Shown here one piece after another: positions 1 through 7,926 of a stretch of 64,000 nucleotides of DNA. The stretch is from the NCBI RefSeq assembly GCF_009769385.1, contig NZ_ML775959.1, positions 310,001 through 374,000 of the forward strand. The letters run 5' to 3'. Below the pieces are notes generated by a model. That model searched no databases. It was not told where the DNA came from and worked only from the letters and a program-made list of their open reading frames with translations. The stretch's first letter is position 1. Each line of letters begins with the position of its first letter. The DNA is from Saccharothrix deserti (GTDB lineage: Bacteria; Actinomycetota; Actinomycetes; Mycobacteriales; Pseudonocardiaceae). Position numbers and translations under genes: made by a program.

Positions 1-871
1 TGATCCGCTCGGCCAGCCGGGCGCAGGTCGCGGGCGACGCGAGGTCCCGCGCGACCTCCTCCGCGACCAGCTCGGCCACGGCCGGGTTCGGCGTGCGCTC
101 GCCCGCGCGGGCGAGGGTGTACCGGACCTCGCCGCCGTGCACCGGCAGCCGCTCGACGTCGACCAGCGCGAAACCGAAGCGCTCGGCCATGGCCCCCACC
201 GACCGCGCGGTGAACAAGTAGAAGTGCTCGTCGTAGATCTGGTCGAACGACGTCTTCTCGACGATGTCGCCGAAGTACGGGTCCTCGAAGACGAACACGC
301 CGCCGGGCGCCAGCAGGGCGTCCACCCCGCGCATGATCGAGTCGAGGTAGGGGATGTGGCAGATGGTGTTCGCCGCGTAGATGACGTTCGCCGGACCGTC
401 GGTGCCCGCGATGTCCCGTGCCGTGGACTCCTCGAAGAAGTCCGTGCGCACGCGGATGCCGTTGCCGCGCGCGACTTCCGCGACGCCGCCGGACGGTTCC
501 ACGCCCAGGTGCCGCACGCCCGCGTCCGCGACCGTGCGCAGCATGACGCCGTCGTTGCAGCCGATCTCCACGACGAACGGGTCCGGCCCGGTCAGCTCGG
601 TCTCCAGGAACCGCTGCGCGGTCTGCTGGAAGTGCTTGCGCATCACCGAGGAGCCGGACGAGTGGTAGGGGTAGTCCTGGTGGAACATCCGGTCGCGCGG
701 GACCTCCTCCACCAGCTGCACCATCGTGCAGGAGCCGCAGACGCCGACGGCTAGCCGGAAGAAGAACTCGTCGTCGGTCTCATGTGGACGGACGAACGCA
801 TCGGAGAGCGGCTGACGCCCGAAATCGAGGAACTCGTGCAGAGTCGAGTCGCACACGCGGCACTTCGGCAT
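1..871 (-). CDS. NDP-hexose C-methyltransferase (partial, runs off left edge)
   Basis: The gene reads leftward from an ATG at 871 and has no stop before base 1, so only about 290 residues are visible. The N-terminus carries paired cysteines (KCRVCDS near residue 3, then GVCGSC around residue 54) of the zinc-binding putative-methyltransferase domain. A SAM-binding segment (VEIGCNDGVML) follows, then a C-terminal-type methyltransferase region. This layout is that of TylCIII/EryBIII enzymes, which put a methyl branch on C-3 of a 4-keto-2,6-dideoxy sugar nucleotide. It diverges from the 2,3-dehydratase gene, which supplies the same pathway. The remaining C-terminus and any RmlA/RmlB genes would lie outside the window. 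I infer a C-methylated deoxysugar such as a mycarose-type unit; the exact sugar is unknown. Confidence 0.88.
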   Translation of the reverse strand, partial: MPKCRVCDSTLHEFLDFGRQPLSDAFVRPHETDDEFFFRLAVGVCGSCTMVQLVEEVPRDRMFHQDYPYHSSGSSVMRKHFQQTAQRFLETELTGPDPFVVEIGCNDGVMLRTVADAGVRHLGVEPSGGVAEVARGNGIRVRTDFFEESTARDIAGTDGPANVIYAANTICHIPYLDSIMRGVDALLAPGGVFVFEDPYFGDIVEKTSFDQIYDEHFYLFTARSVGAMAERFGFALVDVERLPVHGGEVRYTLARAGERTPNPAVAELVAEEVARDLASPATCARLAERI

Positions 872-945
872 GCGGGCGACGGTACTGTCGGCCGTCCGGG
901 ACCGACAACCCCTGCTCACGGCCACCGTGCCGGGACGAGCACGGT

Positions 946-963
946 CCCCTACAACCCCCCTTA
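946..963 (-). promoter_or_regulatory. G-rich box pair upstream of the C-methyltransferase
   Basis: Read on the minus strand this is TAAGGGGGG followed 12 bp later by TAGGGG, 75-95 bp upstream of the start at 871. It lies in the 211-bp gap between the divergent sugar genes. Similar boxes recur at 3845-3908, 6973-7001, 16782-16810, 33579-33618 and 37779-37818. I infer a LAL-regulator operator; only the sequence recurrence is seen. Confidence 0.4.
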
Positions 964-1082
964 CCGGCCATTGATTGGTCGGTTCGCGGCGGTAGGGCCT
1001 CCCGGTCGCGCGGTCGGCGTCCATACGCTCCGGAACCGCACCGCACTGATCCGCTGGAACTCCGCTGGAACGGAGCCTTGTC

Positions 1083-2537
1083 GTGACCGAACTCCAGACC
1101 GGCCTGCTTCGGCCGCGCGACCTGACGACCCCGCTGCGCATCGCGGAGTCCGCCTTCGTCGCCGACGGGTCCGTCCTCGGCCTGTCGGACTTCTACGACT
1201 GGTTCCGCACGCGGACGGAGCTCGACGTCGCGCGGGTGACCCGGATCCCGTTCGACCGGTTGCGGCAGTGGAGCTTCCACCCCGACACCGGCGACGTCGT
1301 GCACGACAGCGGCAGGTTCTTCGCCGTCCAGGGCCTGGAGGTGCGCTTCCCCGGCGGACCGGTGCCGGTGTGGGCGCAGCCGATCATCAACCAGCCCGAG
1401 ATGGGCATCCTCGGCATCCTGGTCAAGGAGTTCAACGGTGTGCTGCACTGCCTGATGCAGGCCAAGAACGAGCCGGGCAACCGCAACGGCGTGCAGCTCT
1501 CCCCGACCGTGCAGGCGACCAAGAGCAACTACTCCCGCGTGCACCAGGGCAAGGCCGTGCCGTACCTGGAGTACTTCCGGGACACCTCCGGGCACCACGT
1601 GATCGCGGACGTGCTCCAGTCCGAGCAGGGCGCCTGGTTCTTCCAGAAGCGCAACCGCAACATGGTGGTGGAGACGCGGGACGACGTGGAGGTGCTGGAC
1701 GGGTTCTGCTGGCTGACCATCGGTCAGATGCACCGGCTGCTCGCGGACGAGGACCTGATCAACATGGACTCCCGGACCGTGATGTCCTGCCTGCCGTTCT
1801 CGGCGGCGGACCTGCCCGGCGCCTTCAGCCGGGACGAGGACGACTTCCAGACCGCGGTGCTGCGGTCGTGCAGCGAGGAGTACGGCAGCCTGCACGCGAC
1901 CGGCGACATCCTCAGCTGGATCACCGAGGCCCGCACGCTGCACGGCGTGGAGACGTCCCGGATCCCGCTGGACGAGGTGCGCGACTGGACCCGCACCGAC
2001 GATGCCGTCTCGCACCGGTCCGGGCTGTTCTTCGACGTCATCGCGGTCGACGTGGAGGTGGGGCACCGCGAGGTGAGCGCGTGGACCCAGCCGATGATCG
2101 ACCCCGGCGGTCTGGGCGTGGTCGCGTTCCTGGTCAAGCGGATCGGCGGCGTGCTGCACGTGCTCACGCACGCCAGGGTGGAGCCGGGGTACCTGGACGT
2201 GGTCGAGTTGGCCCCGACCGTGCAGTGCTCACCGCGCAACCTGCCGGCGCTGCCCGCCGAGGCGCGGCCGTTGTTCCTCGACGAGGTGCTGTCCGCCGGT
2301 CCGGACCGGATCCGGTTCGACGCCGTGCTGTCCGAGGAGGGCGGCCGGTTCTACCACGCGCAGAACCGCTACCTGGTGGTCGAGGTGGACGACGACTTCG
2401 GTCTCGACGTCCCGCCCGACTTCCGCTGGGTGGCCCTGCACCAGCTGGTCGGTCTGTTGCGGCACAGCCACTACCTCAACGTGCAGGCGCGCAGCCTGGT
2501 CGCCTGCCTGCACAGCCTCACCAGCTCCCCGGCCTGA
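1083..2537 (+). CDS. NDP-hexose 2,3-dehydratase
   Basis: This 484-residue protein removes the C-2 hydroxyl of an NDP-4-keto-6-deoxyhexose, the first committed step to 2,6-dideoxysugars. The family is a tandem duplication of about 230 residues, and both halves are visible. Each half has a WAQP/WTQPMI segment, a GV(L)HCL/VLTHAR stretch and an E.G..LSPTVQ / ELAPTVQ element (first near residues 100-145, second near 330-375). Length fits EvaA/TylCVI/EryBVI enzymes. Translation starts at a GTG at 1083; no closer in-frame ATG fits the family start. Its product is the expected substrate of the 3-ketoreductase at 9228. Function call is firm; the final sugar is not. Confidence 0.93.
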   Translation: MTELQTGLLRPRDLTTPLRIAESAFVADGSVLGLSDFYDWFRTRTELDVARVTRIPFDRLRQWSFHPDTGDVVHDSGRFFAVQGLEVRFPGGPVPVWAQPIINQPEMGILGILVKEFNGVLHCLMQAKNEPGNRNGVQLSPTVQATKSNYSRVHQGKAVPYLEYFRDTSGHHVIADVLQSEQGAWFFQKRNRNMVVETRDDVEVLDGFCWLTIGQMHRLLADEDLINMDSRTVMSCLPFSAADLPGAFSRDEDDFQTAVLRSCSEEYGSLHATGDILSWITEARTLHGVETSRIPLDEVRDWTRTDDAVSHRSGLFFDVIAVDVEVGHREVSAWTQPMIDPGGLGVVAFLVKRIGGVLHVLTHARVEPGYLDVVELAPTVQCSPRNLPALPAEARPLFLDEVLSAGPDRIRFDAVLSEEGGRFYHAQNRYLVVEVDDDFGLDVPPDFRWVALHQLVGLLRHSHYLNVQARSLVACLHSLTSSPA

Positions 2538-2569
2538 CCGGACTGACCGGACTGACAGGACTGACCGGC
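2534..2569 (+). repeat. Four tandem 9-bp repeats at the dehydratase stop codon
   Basis: The unit CTGACCGGA occurs as four near-identical copies; the first contains the TGA stop of the 2,3-dehydratase. The array lies in the short gap between two convergent genes. It looks like replication slippage; no function is evident. Confidence 0.8.
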
Positions 2570-2584
2570 GGAGCCGGGGCGGGG

Positions 2585-3301
2585 TCAGCAGGGCGGGGTG
2601 GCGAGGAAGAGCTCGATGGGCAGGGCGGCTTCGCGGTCCACGCCGAGCTTGCGGTAGATCCTGGTCAGGTGGTGCTCCACGGCGTCGACCGGGATGTCCA
2701 GCTCAACGCTGATCTCGCGATTGGTGTGGCCGCGCGCGGCGAGCACCGCAATGCGGTGCTCGCTCTCGGTGAGCCGGGCGGTCTGCTCCGGGGACAGCGG
2801 TCCCAGCCGGATCCGCCGGACGTGCGGCAGGTCGCCGAGATCGACGCCCGGCCCCGGCTGCGCGGCGGCCTCGCTGGTGGTCAGCACCAGCACGACAGCC
2901 GCGGACCCGATCCGCCGGTGGACGTGGAGGAGGGCGTTCAGGGACGGCTCGTCGGCGTACTGGAGGTCGTCCACGGCAATCACCAGCGGACGCTCCTCGG
3001 CCAACCGCAGCAGCACGGCGTGCAACTCCTGGTGGAACCGTTCGTCCGGTCCGGTGGCCGGGAGGTCGTCCAGCAGTTGCCGCAGGAGGCCCAACGGGGT
3101 GGTGTGCCCGGCGGGCGATCCGGTGGCGGACAGTATCCGGCCGCCACATTCCGCAACGTATTCGGTGAATTGTCGCAGGAGAGTGGTCCGTCCACAGCCG
3201 ACGACGCCGTCGATCAGCACGGTGTGGCCGCGGCCGGAAAGCGCCTCGTTGTATATGTCGACCAATTCATCGAGTTTTGCCCGCCCGAAGCCAAGAGGCA
3301 T
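2585..3301 (-). CDS. Shortened LAL-type LuxR regulator (ATPase head joined to HTH)
   Basis: The 238-residue protein begins like a LAL (MalT-like) regulator, with a P-loop (GVVGCGRTTLL, near residue 33), a Walker B-like segment (VIAVDDLQYADE, near 105) and the LGPLSPEQTARL element near 168. It then passes directly into a LuxR DNA-binding domain (TESEHRIAVLAARGHTNREI, then VEHHLTRIYRKL). Full LAL proteins, such as the 936-residue neighbour at 4104, have about 650 further residues of TPR-like sensor between these parts. A ribosome-binding site (GAGGGGGAG) precedes the ATG. It may be a functional ATP-binding/HTH miniprotein or a decayed paralogue; the clean reading frame favours retention. It diverges from the large LAL gene. 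Confidence 0.85.
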   Translation of the reverse strand: MPLGFGRAKLDELVDIYNEALSGRGHTVLIDGVVGCGRTTLLRQFTEYVAECGGRILSATGSPAGHTTPLGLLRQLLDDLPATGPDERFHQELHAVLLRLAEERPLVIAVDDLQYADEPSLNALLHVHRRIGSAAVVLVLTTSEAAAQPGPGVDLGDLPHVRRIRLGPLSPEQTARLTESEHRIAVLAARGHTNREISVELDIPVDAVEHHLTRIYRKLGVDREAALPIELFLATPPC

Positions 3302-3844
3302 GTGAAGAACTCCCCCTCAGTTCGAGTCACCACACGCGCAAGGCTCGGTCACCCCGAGTGGTGGCCGAGATCCCGAGTAGATAGAACGTCGTTAACCTGA
3401 TAGGGCCTGCCGGTGACAAAAGGTACCGTGTCGGAGTGGCCCCGTGGAAGCCAACGGCGCCGGTTGCGACGTTCGGTGTAGTCCGGCAGTCCGAACGGAC
3501 CGGCCGGTGGAGCGGGGCTCCTCCGCGTTTTTGATCCACAGTGTTTCCGAATGGTTGAGCACCAGAGCCTTCGTGACGTGCGGCGGCAGGCGCTGCGGAG
3601 TCCGCCGAGCGTCGCCGGCGCCGAAGTGGATCGCGGGTGCGGGATGCCGAACGGTGGCCGGCGCGGCGTCTGTTCTGCTTAACGCGCCGGTAGGTTTGCG
3701 CTGGTGCCGCCACACGGGTACGTCATCACCCCCGGGGGACCCCCAGATCACGGGTTGACGCCGCAACCCCTCATGATCAACTCCTCGTCGGGACCGTCGC
3801 GCGACCCTCCCACCAGCCAAGTTCGTGAAGCCGGGCCGGGGCGC

Positions 3845-3908
3845 AAGGGGGGCGTAGGGGGTGGCCCACCCGGGTAGGGGAGTAGGGGTTGTCCCCATCA
3901 TGTAGGGG
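3845..3908 (+). promoter_or_regulatory. TAGGGG box array upstream of the large LAL gene
   Basis: TAGGGG occurs at 3855, 3875, 3883 and 3903, with AAGGGG at 3845. Several spacings are 10 or 20 bp, so most copies fall on one helix face. The same box appears upstream of other units in the cluster. I infer a LAL binding array, possibly for autoregulation; the binding protein is not known from sequence. Confidence 0.45.
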
Positions 3909-3932
3909 TGCTTTACTCCGGCTCGTTCGCGC

Positions 3933-3946
3933 ATTGTGTAGACAAT
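3933..3946. promoter_or_regulatory. Small inverted repeat ATTGT-N4-ACAAT
   Basis: Five-base arms flank a 4-bp spacer in an AT-richer patch of the LAL intergenic region, 158-171 bp upstream of the ATG at 4104. It may be part of a promoter or a regulator site; the evidence is symmetry only. Confidence 0.3.
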
Positions 3947-3975
3947 AAGCGTAAGGCCTAAACACAGGTAAAGCA

Positions 3976-3992
3976 CACGTTACGAGAACGTG
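3976..3992. promoter_or_regulatory. Inverted repeat CACGTT-N5-AACGTG
   Basis: Perfect 6-bp arms with a 5-bp spacer lie 112-128 bp before the ATG of the large LAL regulator. The geometry suits a dimeric HTH protein. It is unlike the G-rich boxes, so it may serve a different regulator. Confidence 0.4.
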
Positions 3993-4103
3993 GCTCGATG
4001 GGCGGCAGGTCGGCGGCTCGTGGTGGCGGGCAGTGGGCGCCGGCAATGGGGATGGACCGGGGAAACCGGGGGAACTGGGGGAGCTGGGGAAGGGGAAGTC
4101 GGC

Positions 4104-6914
4104 ATGGTGCTCGTCGAAAGGAACTATGCGCTATCAGCCCTCAAGCGGATGTTCGCGGAATGTGATGAGGGCAGAGGGAGGATGATGCTGGTCAGCGGGG
4201 CGCTGGCCAGTGGCAAGACGGAACTCCTGCACGCGTTCTGCGACCACGTCGCGGACTCGGGTGGTCTGCTCCTCACCGCGACCGGGGCTCGGTCGGAGAG
4301 CGGCGTGCAGATGGGCGTGCTGAGCCAGCTGGTGCACAGCGCCCCGCTACCGCCGGAGATCACCGACCGGGTGGCCGCCGCCGCTGCCGCCTCCGAGGCC
4401 GGTGCCCCGGAGACGGGTGCGCCGCTCGTGCCGTCGGCACGCCGTCCCGAGATCGGGCTGATCAGAGATTTCTGCGCGACCCTGCTGGAGCTGTCCAAGG
4501 AGCGTGCCGTCGTCATCGCCATCGACGACCTGCACTTCGTGGACCAGGCGTCCGTGCAGGCCCTGCTGTACCTCCGGCTGCGGATGCGGTCGGCACGCAT
4601 CCTGTTGATCTCCACCGAGTGGACGCAGCCGTGGGCCACGCCGTCGTCGCTCCGGGTCGAGCTGACGAGGCTGCCGCACCACCGGATCATGCTCAGCGCG
4701 CTGTCCCAGAGCAGTGTCGGCGAACTCCTGGCCCAGCACCTGGGTGCGCCGGTGGCCGCGCAGTCGGCCGCCACGTACCACCAACTGACCGCGGGCAACC
4801 CGATGCTGGTCCGGGCGCTCATCGAGGACAACGTGGCCTTCATGGTGCGGGGCGGTGACGGCGGTCCGGTCACCGAGCCCGTGGTCGGCGTCGCGTTCGG
4901 CCAGGCCGTGCTGTCCTGCCTGCACCGCTGGGAACTGGGCCTGGTGGACATAGCGCAGGGCGTGGCCGTGCTGGGCGCGCACGCCACGCCCGCCCTGGTG
5001 AGCAGGCTGCTCGACGTCGAACCGGACGCGGTCGTGCGCGGTATCGGCATACTGACCGAGGCAGGTCTGCTCGGTGCGGGCCGGTTCCGGCACGCGGCGG
5101 CGGGTGCGGCGGTGTTGGACAGCCTCGCCGCGACCGACGCGTCACGGCTGCACCTGCGGGCAGCCGAACTGTTGTACCAACAGGGCGCCGCGACCGTGGA
5201 GGTGGCGCGGCACATCGTCGCCGCCGACGACGTGGGCGGTCCGTGGGCCGTGCCGCTGCTGCGCGAGGCGGGCCGCCAAGCCATGATGGACGACGAGGTG
5301 CAGTTGGCGGCGCAGTGCCTCCTGCTGGCCTTGCGCGCGTGCGACGACGAGCGGGAACGCGTCTCGATCACGGCCGAGCTGGCGACGGTCCGGTGGCGGG
5401 TCAACCCGTCGGCGGCGATCCGGCTGACGCCGCTGCGCGGAGCGTTGTTCGAGGGCGAGCTGAGCGGCCGGGACGCGGCGACGGTGGTGCGGAACCTGCT
5501 GTGGCAGGGCGACCACGAGGAGGCGGTCAAAGCCCTCACGGTGCTGCACGGCCCGAAGGGCGTGCTGGACCCGCAGACCGGCGCCGAACTGGACCTGGCC
5601 TACCAGTGGATCTACGGTCCGCGCCGGGCGCGGGTGCCCCGGCAGGCCGTCGGCGACCACCACCGCGCCGGTGCCGCCGCGAACCCGTGGACCAGGGCCG
5701 CCTCGGCGCTGACCGCCGCGCTGCACGACCGCACGCGTGACGACCTGGTGGACAGCGCGTGGCACCTGCTGCGCAGCTCACGGCTCAGCGACACGTCGCT
5801 GGAGGTGCTCGCCAACGCCCTGCTGACGCTCACCTACGCCGACCAGCCCGACTGCGCCGCGTCCTGGTGCGACAACCTGCTCGCGGAGGCGGTGCGGCGG
5901 CGGGTGCCGACGTGGCAGGCGGTGCTGGGCAGCGTCCGGGCGGACATCGCGCTGCACCAGGGCGACCTGCCCGCGGCGAAGGCGTGGGGGCGGACGGCGC
6001 TGGAGAAGCTGCCCGCGCAGAGCGGCGGCGTGCTGATCGGCTACCCGCTGTCCACGTTGGTGCTCGCGGCCACCGCGATGGGCGACTACGACGAGGCGTC
6101 TGCCCTGTTGCAGCACGCGGTGCCGGAGAAGATGTTCGAGACCGTGTTCGGCCTGCGGTACCTGCACGCGCGAGGTCACCTCTACCTGGAGACCGACCGG
6201 GTGCTGGCCGCGTTCACGGACTTCCAGAACTGCGGCAGCCTGATGCGCAAGTGGGACATCGACGTGCCGGTGATGGTCCCGTGGCGCAGCGATCTCGCCC
6301 AGGCGCACCTGCGGCTGGGGCACCTGCCGGTGGCCAGGGACCTGGTCACCAAGCAACTGGAGCAGCCCAGCGCGATCGGCTCCCGCGTGTGGGGCATCTC
6401 GTTACGGGTGCTCGCCGCGAGCGGTGACGTCAAACAGCGGCCACAACTGCTGCGCGACGCCATCGACCGGTTGCGCGCCTCGGGTGACCGGCTCGAACTG
6501 GCCAAGGCGATGGCCGACCTCAGCCAGGCGTACCACGAGATCGGGGAGTCCGGCCGCGCCCGCAAGATGGCGCACCGGGCCAGGGAGGAAGCCGAGGTGT
6601 GCCAGGCCAACGTCCTCTCCGAGCAGTTGCGGGAGAGCGGCGGCCGGGCCGCCCAGGGCGAACGGTCCGAACAGCAGGCCGACCTGGACGGGATGTCGGT
6701 GCTCAGCGACGCCGAACGCCGGGTCGCGTCGCAGGCCGCGCTCGGCTACACGAACCGGGAGATAGGGCTGCGGCTGTTCATCACCCCGAGCACCGTCGAG
6801 CAACACCTGACCAGGGTCTACCGCAAGCTCAAGGTGAACGGCCGTCGACACCTGCCGCCCGAACTGCTGCTCCAGGGCGTCACCGAGGAAGCCCGCCAGA
6901 AGCAGCCGAGCTGA
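4104..6914 (+). CDS. LAL-family LuxR transcriptional activator
   Basis: The 936-residue protein is a pathway activator of the LAL class. An N-terminal AAA-like ATPase holds a Walker A-type loop (SGALASGKTELL, about residues 25-36) and a Walker B-like stretch (VVIAIDDLHFVD, near 138). A long helical TPR-like middle follows. The C-terminus is a LuxR HTH (LSDAERRVASQAALGYTNRE, then VEQHLTRVYRKL). I chose the ATG at 4104 because a GGGGAAGGGGAAG Shine-Dalgarno region precedes it and family homology starts there; an in-frame extension to 3990 would add 38 Gly/Arg-rich residues. It contains a TTA leucine codon at 6402, suggesting bldA-type translational control. A strong terminator follows the gene. 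Probable activator of the polyketide cluster. Confidence 0.92.
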   Translation: MVLVERNYALSALKRMFAECDEGRGRMMLVSGALASGKTELLHAFCDHVADSGGLLLTATGARSESGVQMGVLSQLVHSAPLPPEITDRVAAAAAASEAGAPETGAPLVPSARRPEIGLIRDFCATLLELSKERAVVIAIDDLHFVDQASVQALLYLRLRMRSARILLISTEWTQPWATPSSLRVELTRLPHHRIMLSALSQSSVGELLAQHLGAPVAAQSAATYHQLTAGNPMLVRALIEDNVAFMVRGGDGGPVTEPVVGVAFGQAVLSCLHRWELGLVDIAQGVAVLGAHATPALVSRLLDVEPDAVVRGIGILTEAGLLGAGRFRHAAAGAAVLDSLAATDASRLHLRAAELLYQQGAATVEVARHIVAADDVGGPWAVPLLREAGRQAMMDDEVQLAAQCLLLALRACDDERERVSITAELATVRWRVNPSAAIRLTPLRGALFEGELSGRDAATVVRNLLWQGDHEEAVKALTVLHGPKGVLDPQTGAELDLAYQWIYGPRRARVPRQAVGDHHRAGAAANPWTRAASALTAALHDRTRDDLVDSAWHLLRSSRLSDTSLEVLANALLTLTYADQPDCAASWCDNLLAEAVRRRVPTWQAVLGSVRADIALHQGDLPAAKAWGRTALEKLPAQSGGVLIGYPLSTLVLAATAMGDYDEASALLQHAVPEKMFETVFGLRYLHARGHLYLETDRVLAAFTDFQNCGSLMRKWDIDVPVMVPWRSDLAQAHLRLGHLPVARDLVTKQLEQPSAIGSRVWGISLRVLAASGDVKQRPQLLRDAIDRLRASGDRLELAKAMADLSQAYHEIGESGRARKMAHRAREEAEVCQANVLSEQLRESGGRAAQGERSEQQADLDGMSVLSDAERRVASQAALGYTNREIGLRLFITPSTVEQHLTRVYRKLKVNGRRHLPPELLLQGVTEEARQKQPS
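6402..6404 (+). other. TTA (leucine) codon in the LAL activator gene
   Basis: The codon is in frame (ISLRV). TTA is very rare in high-GC actinomycetes, where it needs the bldA tRNA and often occurs in pathway-specific regulators. I noticed no other in-frame TTA among the cluster genes I read. Confidence 0.85.
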
Positions 6915-6923
6915 CCCACCCGC

Positions 6924-6974
6924 GTGGGCACTCCGACACGGCGAACCGCGTCGGAGTGCCCACTTCGGTTTTCT
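6924..6974 (+). terminator. Strong stem-loop terminator after the LAL gene
   Basis: A perfect 14-bp inverted repeat (6924-6937 with 6950-6963) has a 12-base loop and is followed by TTCGGTTTTCT. It lies 10 bp after the LAL stop and should isolate that gene from the SDR operon. Confidence 0.85.
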
Positions 6975-7001
6975 GGGGGGTGCGCGGTCGTCCTAGGGGG
7001 T
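6973..7001 (+). promoter_or_regulatory. G-rich box pair upstream of the SDR/sugar operon
   Basis: CTGGGGGGT (6973) and CTAGGGGGT (6993) are 20 bp apart and end about 60 bp before the ATG at 7061. The spacing repeats what is seen at 3855-3875. Proposed LAL operator controlling the glycosyltransferase operon. Confidence 0.45.
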
Positions 7002-7060
7002 CTGCACGGCACTTCCCGCCGGTAGAACAACCAAAGGACCGCAGACAGAGGAGGACTCCC

Positions 7061-7912
7061 ATGGGTGGGCGGGTGGAAGGCAAGGTCGTCGTGATCACCG
7101 GCGCCGCGCGCGGTCAGGGGCGCGGGTACGCCGTCCGACTGGCCGAGGAGGGCGCGGACGTCATCGCCATCGACCTGTGCGAGGACATCGACACCGCCGG
7201 CTACGCGATGGCCGGCCTGGACGACCTGGACGAGACCGCCCGCCTGGTGGAGAAGGCCGGGCGGCGTGCCGTGACGCAGCGCGCCGACGTGCGCGACCGG
7301 GCCGCGTTGCAGGCCGCCATCGACGCCGGTGTCGCGGAACTGGGCAGGCTGGACGTGGTGATCCCCAACGCGGGCATCCTGCCGATGGGGCCGCAGCGCC
7401 CGGTCAGCGCGTTCACCGACGTGCTCGACGTCGGCCTGCTCGGCGCGATCAACACCGTGCACTGCGCCCTGCCGCACCTGGGCGCCGGCGCGTCGATCGT
7501 CGTGATCGGGTCGATCGCGGCGTTCATGCCGCCCGCGCCGGAGGACGCGGGCGCGGGTCCCGGGTACAGCGGCTACAAGTTCGCCAAGCACACCCTCGTC
7601 GAGTACGTCGACGCGCTGGCCAAGCAGCTCGGGCCGTCCGGCCGCCGGGTCAACGCCGTGCACCCGACCAATGTGGACACCGACATGGTCCGCAACGAGT
7701 CGTACTACCGGACGTTCCGGCCCGACCTGGAGAACCCGACGCTGGAGGACGTCCAGCAGACGTTGACCATGATGCACGCGCTGCCGATCTCCCACGTCGG
7801 CCCCGAGGACGTCGCCCACGCCGTGGTCTACCTGGCGTCCGACGAATCGCGCTACGTCACCGGAACCCACCTGCGCGTCGACGGCGGCGCGCTGGCCAAG
7901 CTCGGACTGTGA
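7061..7912 (+). CDS. SDR oxidoreductase, mycofactocin-coupled type
   Basis: This 283-residue short-chain dehydrogenase has the cofactor loop ITGAARGQGRG near residue 12, an NAG motif (VIPNAGIL), a catalytic serine segment (VIGSIAAF) and a YxxxK pair (YKFAK). Between the first beta-strands it carries the extended IDLCEDIDTAGY...LDDLDETARLV segment. I know that segment from SDRs whose nicotinamide is held in the enzyme and recycled by mycofactocin. A GAGGAGG ribosome-binding site precedes the ATG. It is the first gene of a unit with two glycosyltransferases and sugar reductases. It may oxidise an alcohol on the aglycone or sugar; the substrate is not readable from sequence. Confidence 0.85.
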   Translation: MGGRVEGKVVVITGAARGQGRGYAVRLAEEGADVIAIDLCEDIDTAGYAMAGLDDLDETARLVEKAGRRAVTQRADVRDRAALQAAIDAGVAELGRLDVVIPNAGILPMGPQRPVSAFTDVLDVGLLGAINTVHCALPHLGAGASIVVIGSIAAFMPPAPEDAGAGPGYSGYKFAKHTLVEYVDALAKQLGPSGRRVNAVHPTNVDTDMVRNESYYRTFRPDLENPTLEDVQQTLTMMHALPISHVGPEDVAHAVVYLASDESRYVTGTHLRVDGGALAKLGL

Positions 7913-7926
7913 AGGGAACCCCCGCG

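Larger units (their letters stand above)
3302..4103. other. 802-bp regulatory region between two divergent LAL genes
   Basis: I see no convincing gene here. It holds the densest G-rich box array of the window (3845-3908), two inverted repeats (3933-3946 and 3976-3992) and a GGGGGACCCCC palindrome-like stretch near 3737-3748. Its length and content suggest a control hub for the regulators. Confidence 0.6.

Noticed and set aside
137..754. Rightward frame over the first 750 bases
   Set aside because: It is the antisense shadow of the C-methyltransferase, which has clear cysteine and SAM motifs on the minus strand.
782..3400. An 872-residue rightward frame covering the dehydratase region
   Set aside because: It lies out of frame over the 2,3-dehydratase and the minus-strand LAL gene, and its sequence is low-complexity Arg/Gly/Ala typical of high-GC shadow frames.
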